Source: Agrilactobacillus yilanensis (lineage in GTDB: Bacteria > Bacillota > Bacilli > Lactobacillales > Lactobacillaceae). Taken from it: DNA of 64,000 bases. The stretch covers positions 51,648-115,647 of the forward strand of contig NZ_RHOY01000010.1 in the NCBI RefSeq assembly GCF_003946725.1. Reading direction: 5' to 3'. A model generated the notes under the pieces. It had not been told where the DNA came from, searched no databases, and saw only the letters and a list, made by a program, of their open reading frames with translations. The position numbers and the translations under genes were made by a program. Below, in pieces: positions 46,627 to 55,921 of this stretch (position 1 is the stretch's first letter; each line of letters opens with the position of its first letter).

Positions 46627-49116
46627 CTATAAATCTAAATCTGTTTCAATTTCAATCGGCGCTTTAACAAGCTGCGCATCAGCTAACTGACCTTGTGTCT
46701 CAGTATCGACTACAAAAGTACCATTAGAATAGCGATCGCCAAAATTATGGGCATTCAATGGAACATTGATAATTTCGTCACGATCAGTCGTAATTTCAAT
46801 ATGTTGCTGCAACTGTGCGTCTTTAGTTTCTTTAAAGATAGCAAAAACACGATGTGGTTGACGTTTCAACTCTCTAAGAATCAATAACCCGCGTCGTGCC
46901 CGGCTAGAAACCGGTAATTCGGTTAAGTGCATATGCTTATAAGCACCGCGCTGTGTTAAAATTCCCAAGTTATCAGTGGCTTCATTGGTTAGAATATAAT
47001 CGACCACATAGTCGTCATCTTTTAGATCCATTGCCTTAACCCCGGCTGCTTTAGCGCCTACAGCTGGCACTTCTGCTAACGGATAACGAACACCGTAACC
47101 TAGATGCGTCGCTGAAACGACTTGATAATCTGCAGCTCGGACCGTTGACACACAGTAAACTTGTAAAACTTCATCATCGGCAGCCTTTAATTTCATCGCT
47201 GCTTGAGGTTTTGATTTATATGTTCGATTTGGCTGGAGATTGGCTAAATTAACTTGTTTAATCTGCCCTGCTTTTGTTGCTAAAACAAATTGCCGATCAT
47301 CCGTTAATTTGTGTACCACAAAAGCTGAAATAATACTTTCAGAACTGTCTAGGCCCACACTTTGAGAAACATGGGCGCCCACTTCTTTCCAACGAACGTC
47401 ATCAATTTCATGAATTGGCCGATAAATCATATTTCCTTTATTCGTAAAAATAAATAAATGTTCTAATGTATTGGCTGTCTCATTTAAAATAAAACGATCG
47501 TTTTCGCGGAGACCATCTTCTGGCGCTTTACTAATTGTGGATTGATAAGAACGTAAACTGCTGCGTTTAAAATAGCCATCTCTAGTGACCGCAACGCGCA
47601 CTTCTTCATCGCTGACAATCACGCGACGGCTAATTTTAATCGTCGCAATTTCTTTTTCAATTTTAGTTAACCGTTTTGTCTGGTATTCCTTTTTCACAGC
47701 TAGCGCTTCTTTTTTAATTAAAGCGGCTAATGATTTAGGATTATCCAAAATATCTTGGTATTGTGTAATAGCTTGGCTCAACTGATCGTGTTCTTTTTCC
47801 AATTCGGTCACATCAGTATTGGTTAAACGATACAGCTGTAAAATGACAATGGCTTCTGCTTGTTTTTCAGTGAAGGCGTAATTAGTCATTAAATTTTGCT
47901 TCGCTTGTTTTTTATCTTTACTGGAACGAATCGTTTGAATCACTTTGTCTAAGATAGAAAGCGCCTTAATCAAGCCTTCAACGATATGCTGCCGCGCTTG
48001 TGCTTTTCGTAAATTATAACTGGTCCGCCGAGTCACCACATCTTGTTGATGCTGCAAATAACTTTGCAAAATTTCAACTAAGCCGACTTGTTTGGGCCGC
48101 ATCTCTGAAATAGCCACCACATTAAAGTTATACATAATTTGCAGATCGGTGTTTTTAAATAGATAGTTTAAAATACCTTGTGCATCTGCTTGCTTTTTAA
48201 GTTCAATAACAATTGATAAGCCTTGGCGGTCACTTTCGTCACGGACTTCTGAAATACCGTCAACTTTTTTCATCACGCGAACTTCATCAATTTTTTTAAC
48301 AAGCTGTGCTTTATTCACTTCGTAAGGAATCTCAGTGATCACAATTTGTTCTCGATGCCCACGAACGGGAACAATTTGCGCTTTTGACCGCAATACCGCC
48401 TTCCCACGGCCGGTAGTATAGGCTTCTTTGATGCCTGCTAACCCTTGTAAAATACCACCTGTTGGAAAATCTGGGCCCTTTACAAATTGCATTAAATCAT
48501 CTAAATCAGCGTCGGGATGATCAATTAAATAAACCACTGCATCAATAACTTCGCCTAAATTATGGGGTGGAATTTCGGTGGCGTAGCCGGCTGAAATCCC
48601 GGTCGCCCCATTCACTAGTAAATTAGGGAACCGTGCTGGTAGCACCGTTGGTTCTTTTTCAGTATCATCAAAATTTAATACCATATCCACGGTATCTTTA
48701 TCAATATCTTTTAAAAGTTCCTTAGAAATTCGGCTTAATCGGGCTTCCGTATACCGCATTGCGGCTGGTGGATCCCCATCCATGGAACCGTTATTCCCGT
48801 GCATTTCAATCAAGGGTTCTCTTAATTTCCACGCTTGGCTTAACCGGACCATGGCATCATAAATCGAACTGTCACCATGGGGATGGAAATTACCCATAAT
48901 ATTCCCCACTGATTTGGCAGATTTTCTAAATGGCTTGTCATAAGTGTTACCATCTAAAGCCATGGCATAAAGAATTCGGCGTTGAACGGGTTTTAAGCCG
49001 TCTCGAATATCTGGTAAAGCCCGTTCTTGGATGATGTATTTTGAATAGCGTCCAAATCGGTCTCCCATCACTTCTTCTAAAGATAACTCTTGAATGTTTT
49101 GTGTCGCTTTAACCAC
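46627..49116 (-). CDS. parC: DNA topoisomerase IV subunit A
   Basis: ParC is the DNA-cleaving subunit of topoisomerase IV, which decatenates sister chromosomes. The 829-residue protein has the quinolone-determining region NFHPHGDSSIYDAMVRL, the catalytic tyrosine in AAMRYTEARLS, and a C-terminal beta-pinwheel from about 500. The Ser and Asp at the usual drug-contact positions look unmutated. It starts with GTG 8 bases after the parE stop, with AAGTGAG as ribosome site. Confidence 0.96.
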   Translation of the reverse strand: MVKATQNIQELSLEEVMGDRFGRYSKYIIQERALPDIRDGLKPVQRRILYAMALDGNTYDKPFRKSAKSVGNIMGNFHPHGDSSIYDAMVRLSQAWKLREPLIEMHGNNGSMDGDPPAAMRYTEARLSRISKELLKDIDKDTVDMVLNFDDTEKEPTVLPARFPNLLVNGATGISAGYATEIPPHNLGEVIDAVVYLIDHPDADLDDLMQFVKGPDFPTGGILQGLAGIKEAYTTGRGKAVLRSKAQIVPVRGHREQIVITEIPYEVNKAQLVKKIDEVRVMKKVDGISEVRDESDRQGLSIVIELKKQADAQGILNYLFKNTDLQIMYNFNVVAISEMRPKQVGLVEILQSYLQHQQDVVTRRTSYNLRKAQARQHIVEGLIKALSILDKVIQTIRSSKDKKQAKQNLMTNYAFTEKQAEAIVILQLYRLTNTDVTELEKEHDQLSQAITQYQDILDNPKSLAALIKKEALAVKKEYQTKRLTKIEKEIATIKISRRVIVSDEEVRVAVTRDGYFKRSSLRSYQSTISKAPEDGLRENDRFILNETANTLEHLFIFTNKGNMIYRPIHEIDDVRWKEVGAHVSQSVGLDSSESIISAFVVHKLTDDRQFVLATKAGQIKQVNLANLQPNRTYKSKPQAAMKLKAADDEVLQVYCVSTVRAADYQVVSATHLGYGVRYPLAEVPAVGAKAAGVKAMDLKDDDYVVDYILTNEATDNLGILTQRGAYKHMHLTELPVSSRARRGLLILRELKRQPHRVFAIFKETKDAQLQQHIEITTDRDEIINVPLNAHNFGDRYSNGTFVVDTETQGQLADAQLVKAPIEIETDLDL

Positions 49117-49124
49117 TTAATCAC

Positions 49125-51140
49125 TCACTTCTTTTGTTGATCTAATTGTTCTAACAAATGTTCATTGTCTTGATGTCGGCTAGCTTCGGTTTCACTGGCG
49201 ATATTATGATCTAAAATACTGCCATCTTCTTCTAAACTAAAGCGCACGTTATCTTCAATCCAGCGTCGTCTAGGGGCGACTTTATCCCCCATTAACGTGG
49301 TTACCCGGCGTTCGGCTAATTGAGCATCATCAATTTTGACCCGAATCAATGTCCGGGTTTCCGGATTCATTGTAGTATCCCAAAGCTGATCCGCGTTCAT
49401 TTCACCTAACCCTTTAAAGCGCTGCAGACTATAACCTTTGCCCATTGTTTGAACTTCTCGATCTAATTCTTCATCTGTCCAAGCATAAGCAATTTTAGTT
49501 TTTGCACCACTGCCTTTTTGCAGTTTATAAAGTGGCGGTAAGGCAATATAAACTCGGCCATCTTCAATTAATGGCCGCATATAACGATAAAAGAAGGTTA
49601 ATAGAAGAATCTGAATGTGGGCCCCATCGGTATCCGCATCGGTCATAATAATAATCTTATCGTAATTAGCATCGGTTAATGTGAATTCAGTACCCACGCC
49701 CGCGCCAATCGTGTGGATCATTGTATTAATCTCCTCGTTACGCATAATATCGGCTAATTTTGCTTTTTGCGTATTGAGGACTTTTCCCCGTAAAGGTAAG
49801 ATGGCTTGGAATTTTCGATCTCGGCCCGACTTCGCTGAACCGCCGGCAGAATCCCCCTCTACCAGGTAAAGTTCATTTTTGCTGGCATCTTTAGATTGCG
49901 CTGGTGTCAGCTTGCCAGATAATAAAGTATCCGTTTTTTTGCGACGTTTACCATGACGGCTTTCTTCCCGGGCTTTACGCGCAGCTTCCCGGGCTTCTCG
50001 AGCTTTAATCGACTTTTTAACAAGCATTTGACCAAGATCGCCATTTTCCATTAAGAAAAAGCCCATTTGCTGCATAATTACAGCGTCCGTTGCGGTTCTA
50101 GCCTGCGGTGTGCCTAATTTGCCCTTCGTCTGCCCTTCAAATTGTAAAATTTCTTCAGGAATTCTTACCGATAAAACACCAGATAGACCTTCTCGAACAT
50201 CAGAACCTTCTAAGTTTTTATCTCGTTCTTTTAAAAGATTCACTTTGCGCGCATAATCATTAAAAGCTTTAGTTAATCCAGATTTCATGCCCGCTTCGTG
50301 ACTGCCACCATCACCGGTTCGAACGTTGTTTACGAAAGAAATAATATTTTCAGAATAGCCGTCATTGTACTGTCCAGCAAATTCAATCTCCATGCCGTCT
50401 CTTTGGCCTTCAAAATAAAAAACACTGCCTAACGTGTCTTTATCTTCGTTTAAATAGCTCACAAAAGCCTTGATGCCTTCTTCATAGTGATAAACTTCTT
50501 GTTTTTCAGTACGTTCATCCGTTAGCGTGATTTTGACACCCTTTAATAAAAAGGCAGATTCTCGCAACCGTTCTGATAAAGTATCAAAATTAAAAGCGGT
50601 TGTGGTGAAGATTGAAGCATCTGGTTTGAACGTAATAGTTGTCCCATTAGGTTCATTAACTTTACCTAATTTTTTTAACGTCTTAACCGGATGTCCGCCA
50701 TTTTCAAAACGCTCTTCAAAGGCTTGTTTATCTCGGACAACTCGAACCGTCAGCCATTCAGATAAGGCATTGACCACTGAAGCCCCCACACCGTGAAGCC
50801 CGCCAGAAGTCTTATAGGAATTTTGAGTAAACTTACCACCCGCATGTAAAACGGTCAAAATAACTTCGATTGTAGGGACACCAGATTTATGCATACCTGT
50901 GGGCATACCTCGACCAAAGTCTTGAACGGTTAAACTGTTATCTTGATGGATGGTCACATTGATCGTCTTCCCATAACCGGCTAACGCTTCGTCTACGGCA
51001 TTATCGACGATTTCATAAACCAAATGGTGTAGGCCACGGCCATCGGTGGAGCCAATGTACATACCTGGCCGTTTTCTTACCGCTTCAAGTCCTTCTAAGA
51101 CTTGAATCGATGTGTCGTTATATTCGTTTTTATTTGTCAT
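49125..51140 (-). CDS. parE: DNA topoisomerase IV subunit B
   Basis: ParE is the ATPase subunit of topoisomerase IV. The 671-residue protein has the GHKL ATP-binding domain (EIVDNAVDEALAGYG, KFTQNSYKTSGGLHGVGASV) and the TOPRIM domain with EGDSAGGSAKSGRDRKFQAI, PLRGKVLN and DADTDGAHI. The length and plsY-parE-parC context favour ParE over GyrB. AAGGAG precedes the ATG. It is divergent from plsY, the standard arrangement in lactobacilli and bacilli. Confidence 0.95.
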   Translation of the reverse strand: MTNKNEYNDTSIQVLEGLEAVRKRPGMYIGSTDGRGLHHLVYEIVDNAVDEALAGYGKTINVTIHQDNSLTVQDFGRGMPTGMHKSGVPTIEVILTVLHAGGKFTQNSYKTSGGLHGVGASVVNALSEWLTVRVVRDKQAFEERFENGGHPVKTLKKLGKVNEPNGTTITFKPDASIFTTTAFNFDTLSERLRESAFLLKGVKITLTDERTEKQEVYHYEEGIKAFVSYLNEDKDTLGSVFYFEGQRDGMEIEFAGQYNDGYSENIISFVNNVRTGDGGSHEAGMKSGLTKAFNDYARKVNLLKERDKNLEGSDVREGLSGVLSVRIPEEILQFEGQTKGKLGTPQARTATDAVIMQQMGFFLMENGDLGQMLVKKSIKAREAREAARKAREESRHGKRRKKTDTLLSGKLTPAQSKDASKNELYLVEGDSAGGSAKSGRDRKFQAILPLRGKVLNTQKAKLADIMRNEEINTMIHTIGAGVGTEFTLTDANYDKIIIMTDADTDGAHIQILLLTFFYRYMRPLIEDGRVYIALPPLYKLQKGSGAKTKIAYAWTDEELDREVQTMGKGYSLQRFKGLGEMNADQLWDTTMNPETRTLIRVKIDDAQLAERRVTTLMGDKVAPRRRWIEDNVRFSLEEDGSILDHNIASETEASRHQDNEHLLEQLDQQKK

Positions 51141-51241
51141 TCAATCTGAACTCCTTAATTGTTTAGAGAATAAATTAGGGAACGTATATTCTCAGGCAAA
51201 ACTAAGCTTACGCAATATTTTAAAAAAATTCAAGTATAAAA

Positions 51242-51270
51242 TTTATTTTCAGAAAGGTAAATGCTAAAAT
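51242..51270 (+). promoter_or_regulatory. Extended -10 promoter of plsY
   Basis: TG-C-TAAAAT (-10 at 51265-51270) is spaced 17 bases from TTTATT (51242-51247). The ribosome site TTAGGAGGT follows about 15 bases downstream. Confidence 0.55.
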
Positions 51271-51294
51271 GTAATCATTGATTAGGAGGTTGTA

Positions 51295-51912
51295 ATGAAA
51301 ATCGCACTGTTGTTTATTCTATCATATTTATTAGGTTCGTTTCCTTCTGGCGTTATCATTGGTAACGTATTTTACCACAAAGATATCCGTGATTTCGGCA
51401 GCGGCAATATCGGTACCACCAACACTTTCCGGGTTTTAGGCCGGCCAGCGGGGGTTGTTGTTTTAATCCTAGATATTTTTAAAGGCGCTTTAGGCACTTA
51501 CTTACCCGTTTTATTGGGCTACCCCCATAATTATTTAATGTTAATTGCTGGTATTGCGGCCGTTATTGGCCACTGCTATTCTATTTTCTTAAAATTTACA
51601 GGTGGTAAAGCTGTTGCCACCAGCGCCGGTGTTCTGCTGGCCTATAATCCACAATTTTTTTTAATCGCCATCACTATTTTTCTGATTATCCTATTACTGA
51701 GCAGTATGGTTTCGGTTTCTAGCATTATTGGCTCTGTTTTAGTAGTCTTATCTTCTTTATTTTTAAAAGATCTACCCTTTACGATACTGTTACTTGTTTT
51801 AGCCACGTTTTTAATTTATCGCCATCGAAGTAACATCGCCCGCATTAAAGCCGGCACTGAAAGTATCGTTCCTTTTGGGTTAGTTCATTATTTGCGTAAA
51901 AAACAAGATTAA
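51295..51912 (+). CDS. plsY: Acyl-phosphate:glycerol-3-phosphate acyltransferase
   Basis: PlsY transfers the acyl group from acyl-phosphate to glycerol-3-phosphate in the membrane, the first step of phospholipid synthesis. The 205-residue protein has five or so transmembrane helices. The conserved motifs are LLGSFPSGVIIG, FGSGNIGTTNTFRVLG and KFTGGKAVATSAGVLL. AGGAGG precedes the ATG. Acyl-phosphate may come from exogenous fatty acids through FakA and the two DegV/FakB-like proteins encoded here. Confidence 0.96.
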   Translation: MKIALLFILSYLLGSFPSGVIIGNVFYHKDIRDFGSGNIGTTNTFRVLGRPAGVVVLILDIFKGALGTYLPVLLGYPHNYLMLIAGIAAVIGHCYSIFLKFTGGKAVATSAGVLLAYNPQFFLIAITIFLIILLLSSMVSVSSIIGSVLVVLSSLFLKDLPFTILLLVLATFLIYRHRSNIARIKAGTESIVPFGLVHYLRKKQD

Positions 51913-51937
51913 CTTAAATTACTGGGCTTGTCCAAAA

Positions 51938-51981
51938 TAAAAAGGCTGTTGGCAAAAATTAATTTGCTGCAGCCTTTTTAT
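51938..51981. terminator. Terminator between plsY and the epimerase-like gene
   Basis: AAAAAGGCTG-TT-GGCA and TGC-TG-CAGCCTTTTT form a stem with a small internal mismatch. T-rich tracts on both strands suggest bidirectional use. Confidence 0.85.
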
Positions 51982-52040
51982 GGTTGGCTCGCAAAACGAT
52001 GGGATATCTCAACATTTTACATATTTTTTACATTATAATT

Positions 52041-52922
52041 TTAAAAAATACCAATTCGGTAGCGGGAAGTGTAATGTGCTTTAGGCTGCAATGTGCGAAT
52101 ACCCAACTTCTCGGTGTAGTCCCCAGTTGCCTGTTCATCGTCTGCAATCCCCCACCAAGGTTCAATACAGACAAAATCACCAGCGGCCGGATAACTAGAC
52201 CAGATCCCTGCATAAGGGCCTTCACTGACCGTTAATTCCACGTAGTGATCCGACTTATCCGTCTTGATCTGGAAAGTATCGTCTGCACCCAGTGTTTCTA
52301 AAATCCAAGCATCTTTTTTAAAGAGTTCATGGTTTAATGCAATGTCCACATCAGTGGCTGCTAAGGTACGATGATCAAAATCAATTTGTCCGGTTTCGCC
52401 TATCGGAATTTTAATACGACTCTTCCGGGGTGCAAAACGTAAATAATAGTCTTCATACGTTGTATCCGGAATAAAAGGGACGCTAAAACCGGGATGGCCA
52501 CCCACAGAATAATAAAGTAATTCGCTATCACTAGGATTTTCCACAGTGTAACGAACTTTTAATAAATTATTAATTAGGGCATACCGAACCCGCAACTTAA
52601 ACGCAAACGGATACATTGCGCGAGATTGAGCATCATCTTGTAATTCCAAGACAACTTCCGTTTCTGTTTGTGAAATGATTTCAAAATCCCGATCTCGGGC
52701 AAAACCATGCTGGGTCATATGGTAAGTTTGTCCTTGATACGTGTATTGATCATCTTTTAATTTACCTACAATTGGAAATAAGACAGGGGCTTGCCGAGCC
52801 CAACTTTTGGCGTCCCCTTGCCAAAGGTGTTCTATTTCAGCATTCTTATCAAATAGGCTTTGCAACTCTGCACCGTGCGTCGCAACTGTTGCTTTTAGAA
52901 AGCCGTTTTCAATTGTAACCAT
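52041..52922 (-). CDS. Aldose 1-epimerase family protein (LacX-like)
   Basis: The 293-residue beta-sandwich protein belongs to the galactose mutarotase superfamily, in the LacX/YeaD-like branch. Signatures are LWQGDAKSWARQAPVLFPIV, MTQHGFARDRDFE with the first histidine and YYSVGGHPGFSVPF with the second. A glutamate is in CIEPWWGIADDE. It probably interconverts sugar or sugar-phosphate anomers; the substrate is unknown. The ATG at 52922 has GGGAG about 9 bases upstream. It lies 22 bases after hslU, in the place where other Firmicutes have codY, and may be co-transcribed. Confidence 0.87.
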   Translation of the reverse strand: MVTIENGFLKATVATHGAELQSLFDKNAEIEHLWQGDAKSWARQAPVLFPIVGKLKDDQYTYQGQTYHMTQHGFARDRDFEIISQTETEVVLELQDDAQSRAMYPFAFKLRVRYALINNLLKVRYTVENPSDSELLYYSVGGHPGFSVPFIPDTTYEDYYLRFAPRKSRIKIPIGETGQIDFDHRTLAATDVDIALNHELFKKDAWILETLGADDTFQIKTDKSDHYVELTVSEGPYAGIWSSYPAAGDFVCIEPWWGIADDEQATGDYTEKLGIRTLQPKAHYTSRYRIGIF

Positions 52923-52944
52923 TAACAACCACTCCCAATTTAAA

Positions 52945-54360
52945 TTATAAGATGTACCGTGTCATATCTTTATCTTTAGTAATATTCCCAATCCGATCTT
53001 CAACATATTTTTCGGTAATTGTAATTTGCCCCATTTGCATATCTGGGCCTTCATAAAGCACTTCTTCTAGTAATTTTTCTAAAATCGTTGCCAAACGACG
53101 TGCACCAATGTTTTCAGTGCCGTGATTCACTTCAAAAGCCGTTTGAGCGATCTTTTGAATCGCTTCTTTAGTGAAGGTTAGTTTAATCCCATCAACCCCA
53201 ATTAAAGCCATATATTGCTTTAATAAGGCATTATCTGGTTCTGTTAAAATCCGAATAAAGTCTTCTTCAGTTAAATCATTTAGTTCAACTCTAATTGGAA
53301 AACGACCTTGTAATTCGGCAATTAAATCACTTGGCTTGGAGTCTGCAAAGGCACCAGACGCAATAAATAAGATATGATCTGTATTAATCATGCCATATTT
53401 TGTATTAATTTGCGAACCTTCTACAATCGGCAGAATATCCCGTTGCACACCTTCTCGAGAAACTTCCCCAGAATTTTTCTTTTGACCAGCTGTAATCTTA
53501 TCAAATTCATCAATAAAGATGATCCCTGACGCTTCTGCTCGAGCAATCGCATCTTGATAAATATCATCATGATTCACTAATTTATTAGATTCTTGCTGAA
53601 TCAAAATTTCTCTAGCATCTTTGACTGGCAGAGTTCTTTCGATTAGTTTTTTAGGCATCATGGAGCCGAGCATATCACCCATATCGATACCCATTTGGCC
53701 CATCATATCGTTCATTTGGCCAACTTTTTTCGGTTCTTCCATTCTGATTGTTACTTCCCGATCTTCTAACAAACCACGGTCTAACTGTTCTTTAACAGAT
53801 AACCGTTCATCTCTAATTTTATCGTTCACTTCTTCTTCTTCGGATTCTGCTGATTCTGACGCTCCATTTTGGAGATTGTTAAACATGGCCATCATGTCCT
53901 GCAGTCCATTTTGTCGCTGTTCTTTTTTAACGCCTGGCACTAATAATTTAACAAGCTTTTTATCTGCTTCAGCCGCTGCTGTAGCCCGAACATGTTTAAA
54001 TTGTTCTTCTTCTTCCATGCGTACCGCAACGTCAACTAAGTCTCTGACCATTGACTCAACGTCACGACCAACGTAGCCGACTTCAGTAAATTTAGTGGCT
54101 TCTACTTTGACAAAAGGTGCAGAGACAACTTTAGCCAGCCGCCGAGCAATTTCAGTTTTACCAACCCCTGTTGGGCCGATCATCAATAAGTTTTTAGGTG
54201 TAATATCTTGTTGCATATCCGTAGACAACTGCATCCGACGATAACGGTTATATAATGCAATCGCAACGGCCTTTTTAGCCTCATCTTGGCCGACAATATG
54301 GCGGTCTAATTCTTTAACAATTTCTTTTGGTGTTTTATCCATTGTGTTTAAGTTTGTCAC
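52945..54360 (-). CDS. hslU: HslU ATPase subunit of the HslVU protease
   Basis: HslU (ClpY) is the AAA+ unfoldase that feeds substrates to HslV. The protein has the Walker A GPTGVGKTEIARRLA, a variable I domain (about 110-245), Walker B GIIFIDEFDKI and the conserved C-terminal tail. The start is not certain. GTG 54369 overlaps the hslV stop but is two bases from AAGGAG. GTG 54360 is 11 bases from it and is chosen here. ATG 54342 gives the MDKTPKEIV start usual in relatives but lacks a ribosome site. The differences affect at most nine codons. Confidence 0.93.
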   Translation of the reverse strand: MTNLNTMDKTPKEIVKELDRHIVGQDEAKKAVAIALYNRYRRMQLSTDMQQDITPKNLLMIGPTGVGKTEIARRLAKVVSAPFVKVEATKFTEVGYVGRDVESMVRDLVDVAVRMEEEEQFKHVRATAAAEADKKLVKLLVPGVKKEQRQNGLQDMMAMFNNLQNGASESAESEEEEVNDKIRDERLSVKEQLDRGLLEDREVTIRMEEPKKVGQMNDMMGQMGIDMGDMLGSMMPKKLIERTLPVKDAREILIQQESNKLVNHDDIYQDAIARAEASGIIFIDEFDKITAGQKKNSGEVSREGVQRDILPIVEGSQINTKYGMINTDHILFIASGAFADSKPSDLIAELQGRFPIRVELNDLTEEDFIRILTEPDNALLKQYMALIGVDGIKLTFTKEAIQKIAQTAFEVNHGTENIGARRLATILEKLLEEVLYEGPDMQMGQITITEKYVEDRIGNITKDKDMTRYIL

Positions 54361-54368
54361 TTCGGTCA

Positions 54369-54896
54369 CTACTCCTTAAAGTCATCAGCAATTACGTTGT
54401 GATTTGTATAAATATCAATGTCTGCTGCAATATTAATGGCTTCTACCGCAATATCTTTGGCCGACATTGTCGCATGCCGGGTCATTGCGATTGCTGCAGC
54501 TTGGGCAAAATTACCACCAGAACCGATGGCAACGACATTTTCATCCGGATCAATAACTTCACCATTACCTGAAATAACCAATAAGTTATCTTTATCCATA
54601 GCGATTAATAACGCTTCTAGCTTCTGTAAAGTCGGATCTTTCCGCCAATCTTGAGCCAATTCAACAGCGGCTCTTTTTAAATTACCAGAATAAGCTTCTA
54701 ATTTCTTTTCAAGCCAATCAGATAGTGTGAAGGCATCCGCAACGCCACCGGCAAAACCGATAATAACGTCACCATGATAGATACGACGTACTTTTTGAGC
54801 GTTGCCTTTCATAATAAATTTTTCAGACATTGTAACTTGGCCGTCACCGGCAATTGCTGTCTTATCATTGTGCTTTACGGCTACAATTGTTGTCAT
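54369..54896 (-). CDS. hslV: HslV peptidase subunit of the HslVU protease
   Basis: HslV (ClpQ) forms the double-ring proteolytic core with an N-terminal threonine nucleophile. The 175-residue sequence starts MTTIVAVKHNDKTAIAGDGQVT; removal of Met exposes T2. IIGFAGGVADAFTL and AIGSGGNFAQAAA are typical. GGAGG precedes the ATG. It is coupled to hslU, and xerC lies 44 bases upstream, the codV-clpQ-clpY order of Firmicutes. Confidence 0.96.
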   Translation of the reverse strand: MTTIVAVKHNDKTAIAGDGQVTMSEKFIMKGNAQKVRRIYHGDVIIGFAGGVADAFTLSDWLEKKLEAYSGNLKRAAVELAQDWRKDPTLQKLEALLIAMDKDNLLVISGNGEVIDPDENVVAIGSGGNFAQAAAIAMTRHATMSAKDIAVEAINIAADIDIYTNHNVIADDFKE

Positions 54897-54940
54897 ATAA
54901 AAAAACCTCCATTGTTATTACGAAAAAAATTAATTTTTAA

Positions 54941-55849
54941 TTAGTCATTAGCTCTTGGAAAATATTTTCGATAGTCTCGTTGTAAATGAGCCATTGTAAC
55001 ATGCGTATAGATTTGTGTTGAAGATAGACTTGTATGTCCTAAAAGTTCTTGTACCGTCCGTAAATCTGCACCATGCTCTAGCATTTGCGTCGCAAAGGTA
55101 TGTCGAATCATGTGGGGATGAATGCTAGAAGTTAATGGTGTCTTTTTGATTCGCTGATCTAAAATATACGATAAGCCGCGAGTCGTTAACGGGTTTCCAC
55201 GTTGATTTACGAATACGATATTATGGTTCAAACCCAAACTTGTCAATAAATTCTCTCGGCCTTGGGTTAAATAAATTTCCAAAGCTGCTTTTGCATATTT
55301 ACCAAAGGGCACGTAGCGATCTTTATTGCCTTTCCCATGAACTAAAATAACTTGTTGCTGCCAATCAATTTGGTCCAAAGTTAAGTTCACACATTCAAAA
55401 GCACGGATCCCGGTGGCATAAAGTAATTCAATAATCGCCTTATCCCGTTTATCCGCAAATTTATCACCATCTGTTGCCTTTAATAACGCATTCATTTCCT
55501 TGCTATAGAAAAATTTAGGCAACCGTTTGGGCCGCTTTTTAGTTATGACGCCAGAAAACGGTGTTTGTGGTGTTAATTTTTGCTGATTTAAATAGTTATA
55601 AAAAGTACGCAAGCTAGATACTTTACGGGCAATCGTACTTGCGGCTAATTTTTGTTGGTCTAGCGTATTTAAAAAGCTTGAAACATCCAAACTATCAATC
55701 GCATCAAAAGACTTAACTTTATCATTAGTTTGAACGATCTTTTCAAAATTTTCAATATCACGGCGATAAGCAGCTACAGTGTTTTGGGAATATTGACGTT
55801 CATAGGTTAAATAATCTAAAAACTGTGCTACCCAGTTGTTTTCAAACAT
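54941..55849 (-). CDS. xerC: Tyrosine recombinase XerC
   Basis: XerC-type recombinases resolve chromosome dimers at dif. The 302-residue protein has an N-terminal SAM-like core-binding domain (about 1-90). Catalytic residues are R149 (GIRAFE), K173 (GKGNKDR), H246 and R249 (HPHMIRHTF), H272 (GHTSL) and the nucleophile Y281. The frame extends 12 codons further upstream, but GGGGGG before the ATG at 55849 marks the start. Its chromosomal position between trmFO and hslV is that of Bacillus codV, so it is a housekeeping enzyme and not a mobile-element integrase. Confidence 0.94.
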   Translation of the reverse strand: MFENNWVAQFLDYLTYERQYSQNTVAAYRRDIENFEKIVQTNDKVKSFDAIDSLDVSSFLNTLDQQKLAASTIARKVSSLRTFYNYLNQQKLTPQTPFSGVITKKRPKRLPKFFYSKEMNALLKATDGDKFADKRDKAIIELLYATGIRAFECVNLTLDQIDWQQQVILVHGKGNKDRYVPFGKYAKAALEIYLTQGRENLLTSLGLNHNIVFVNQRGNPLTTRGLSYILDQRIKKTPLTSSIHPHMIRHTFATQMLEHGADLRTVQELLGHTSLSSTQIYTHVTMAHLQRDYRKYFPRAND

Positions 55850-55921
55850 TAAAAAGCCCCCCTTCGCCTTAACAAAGCTTAACACAAGCGTAGCGGGGTT
55901 GAAAAGGACTTCAGACTGATA

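Noticed and set aside
53621..54076. Plus-strand open frame of 151 codons opposite hslU
   Set aside because: Serine-rich shadow of a well-supported gene, with no start signals of its own.
54941..55849. XerC considered as a second mobile-element integrase
   Set aside because: Length, lack of an arm-binding domain and position between trmFO and hslV identify the housekeeping recombinase.
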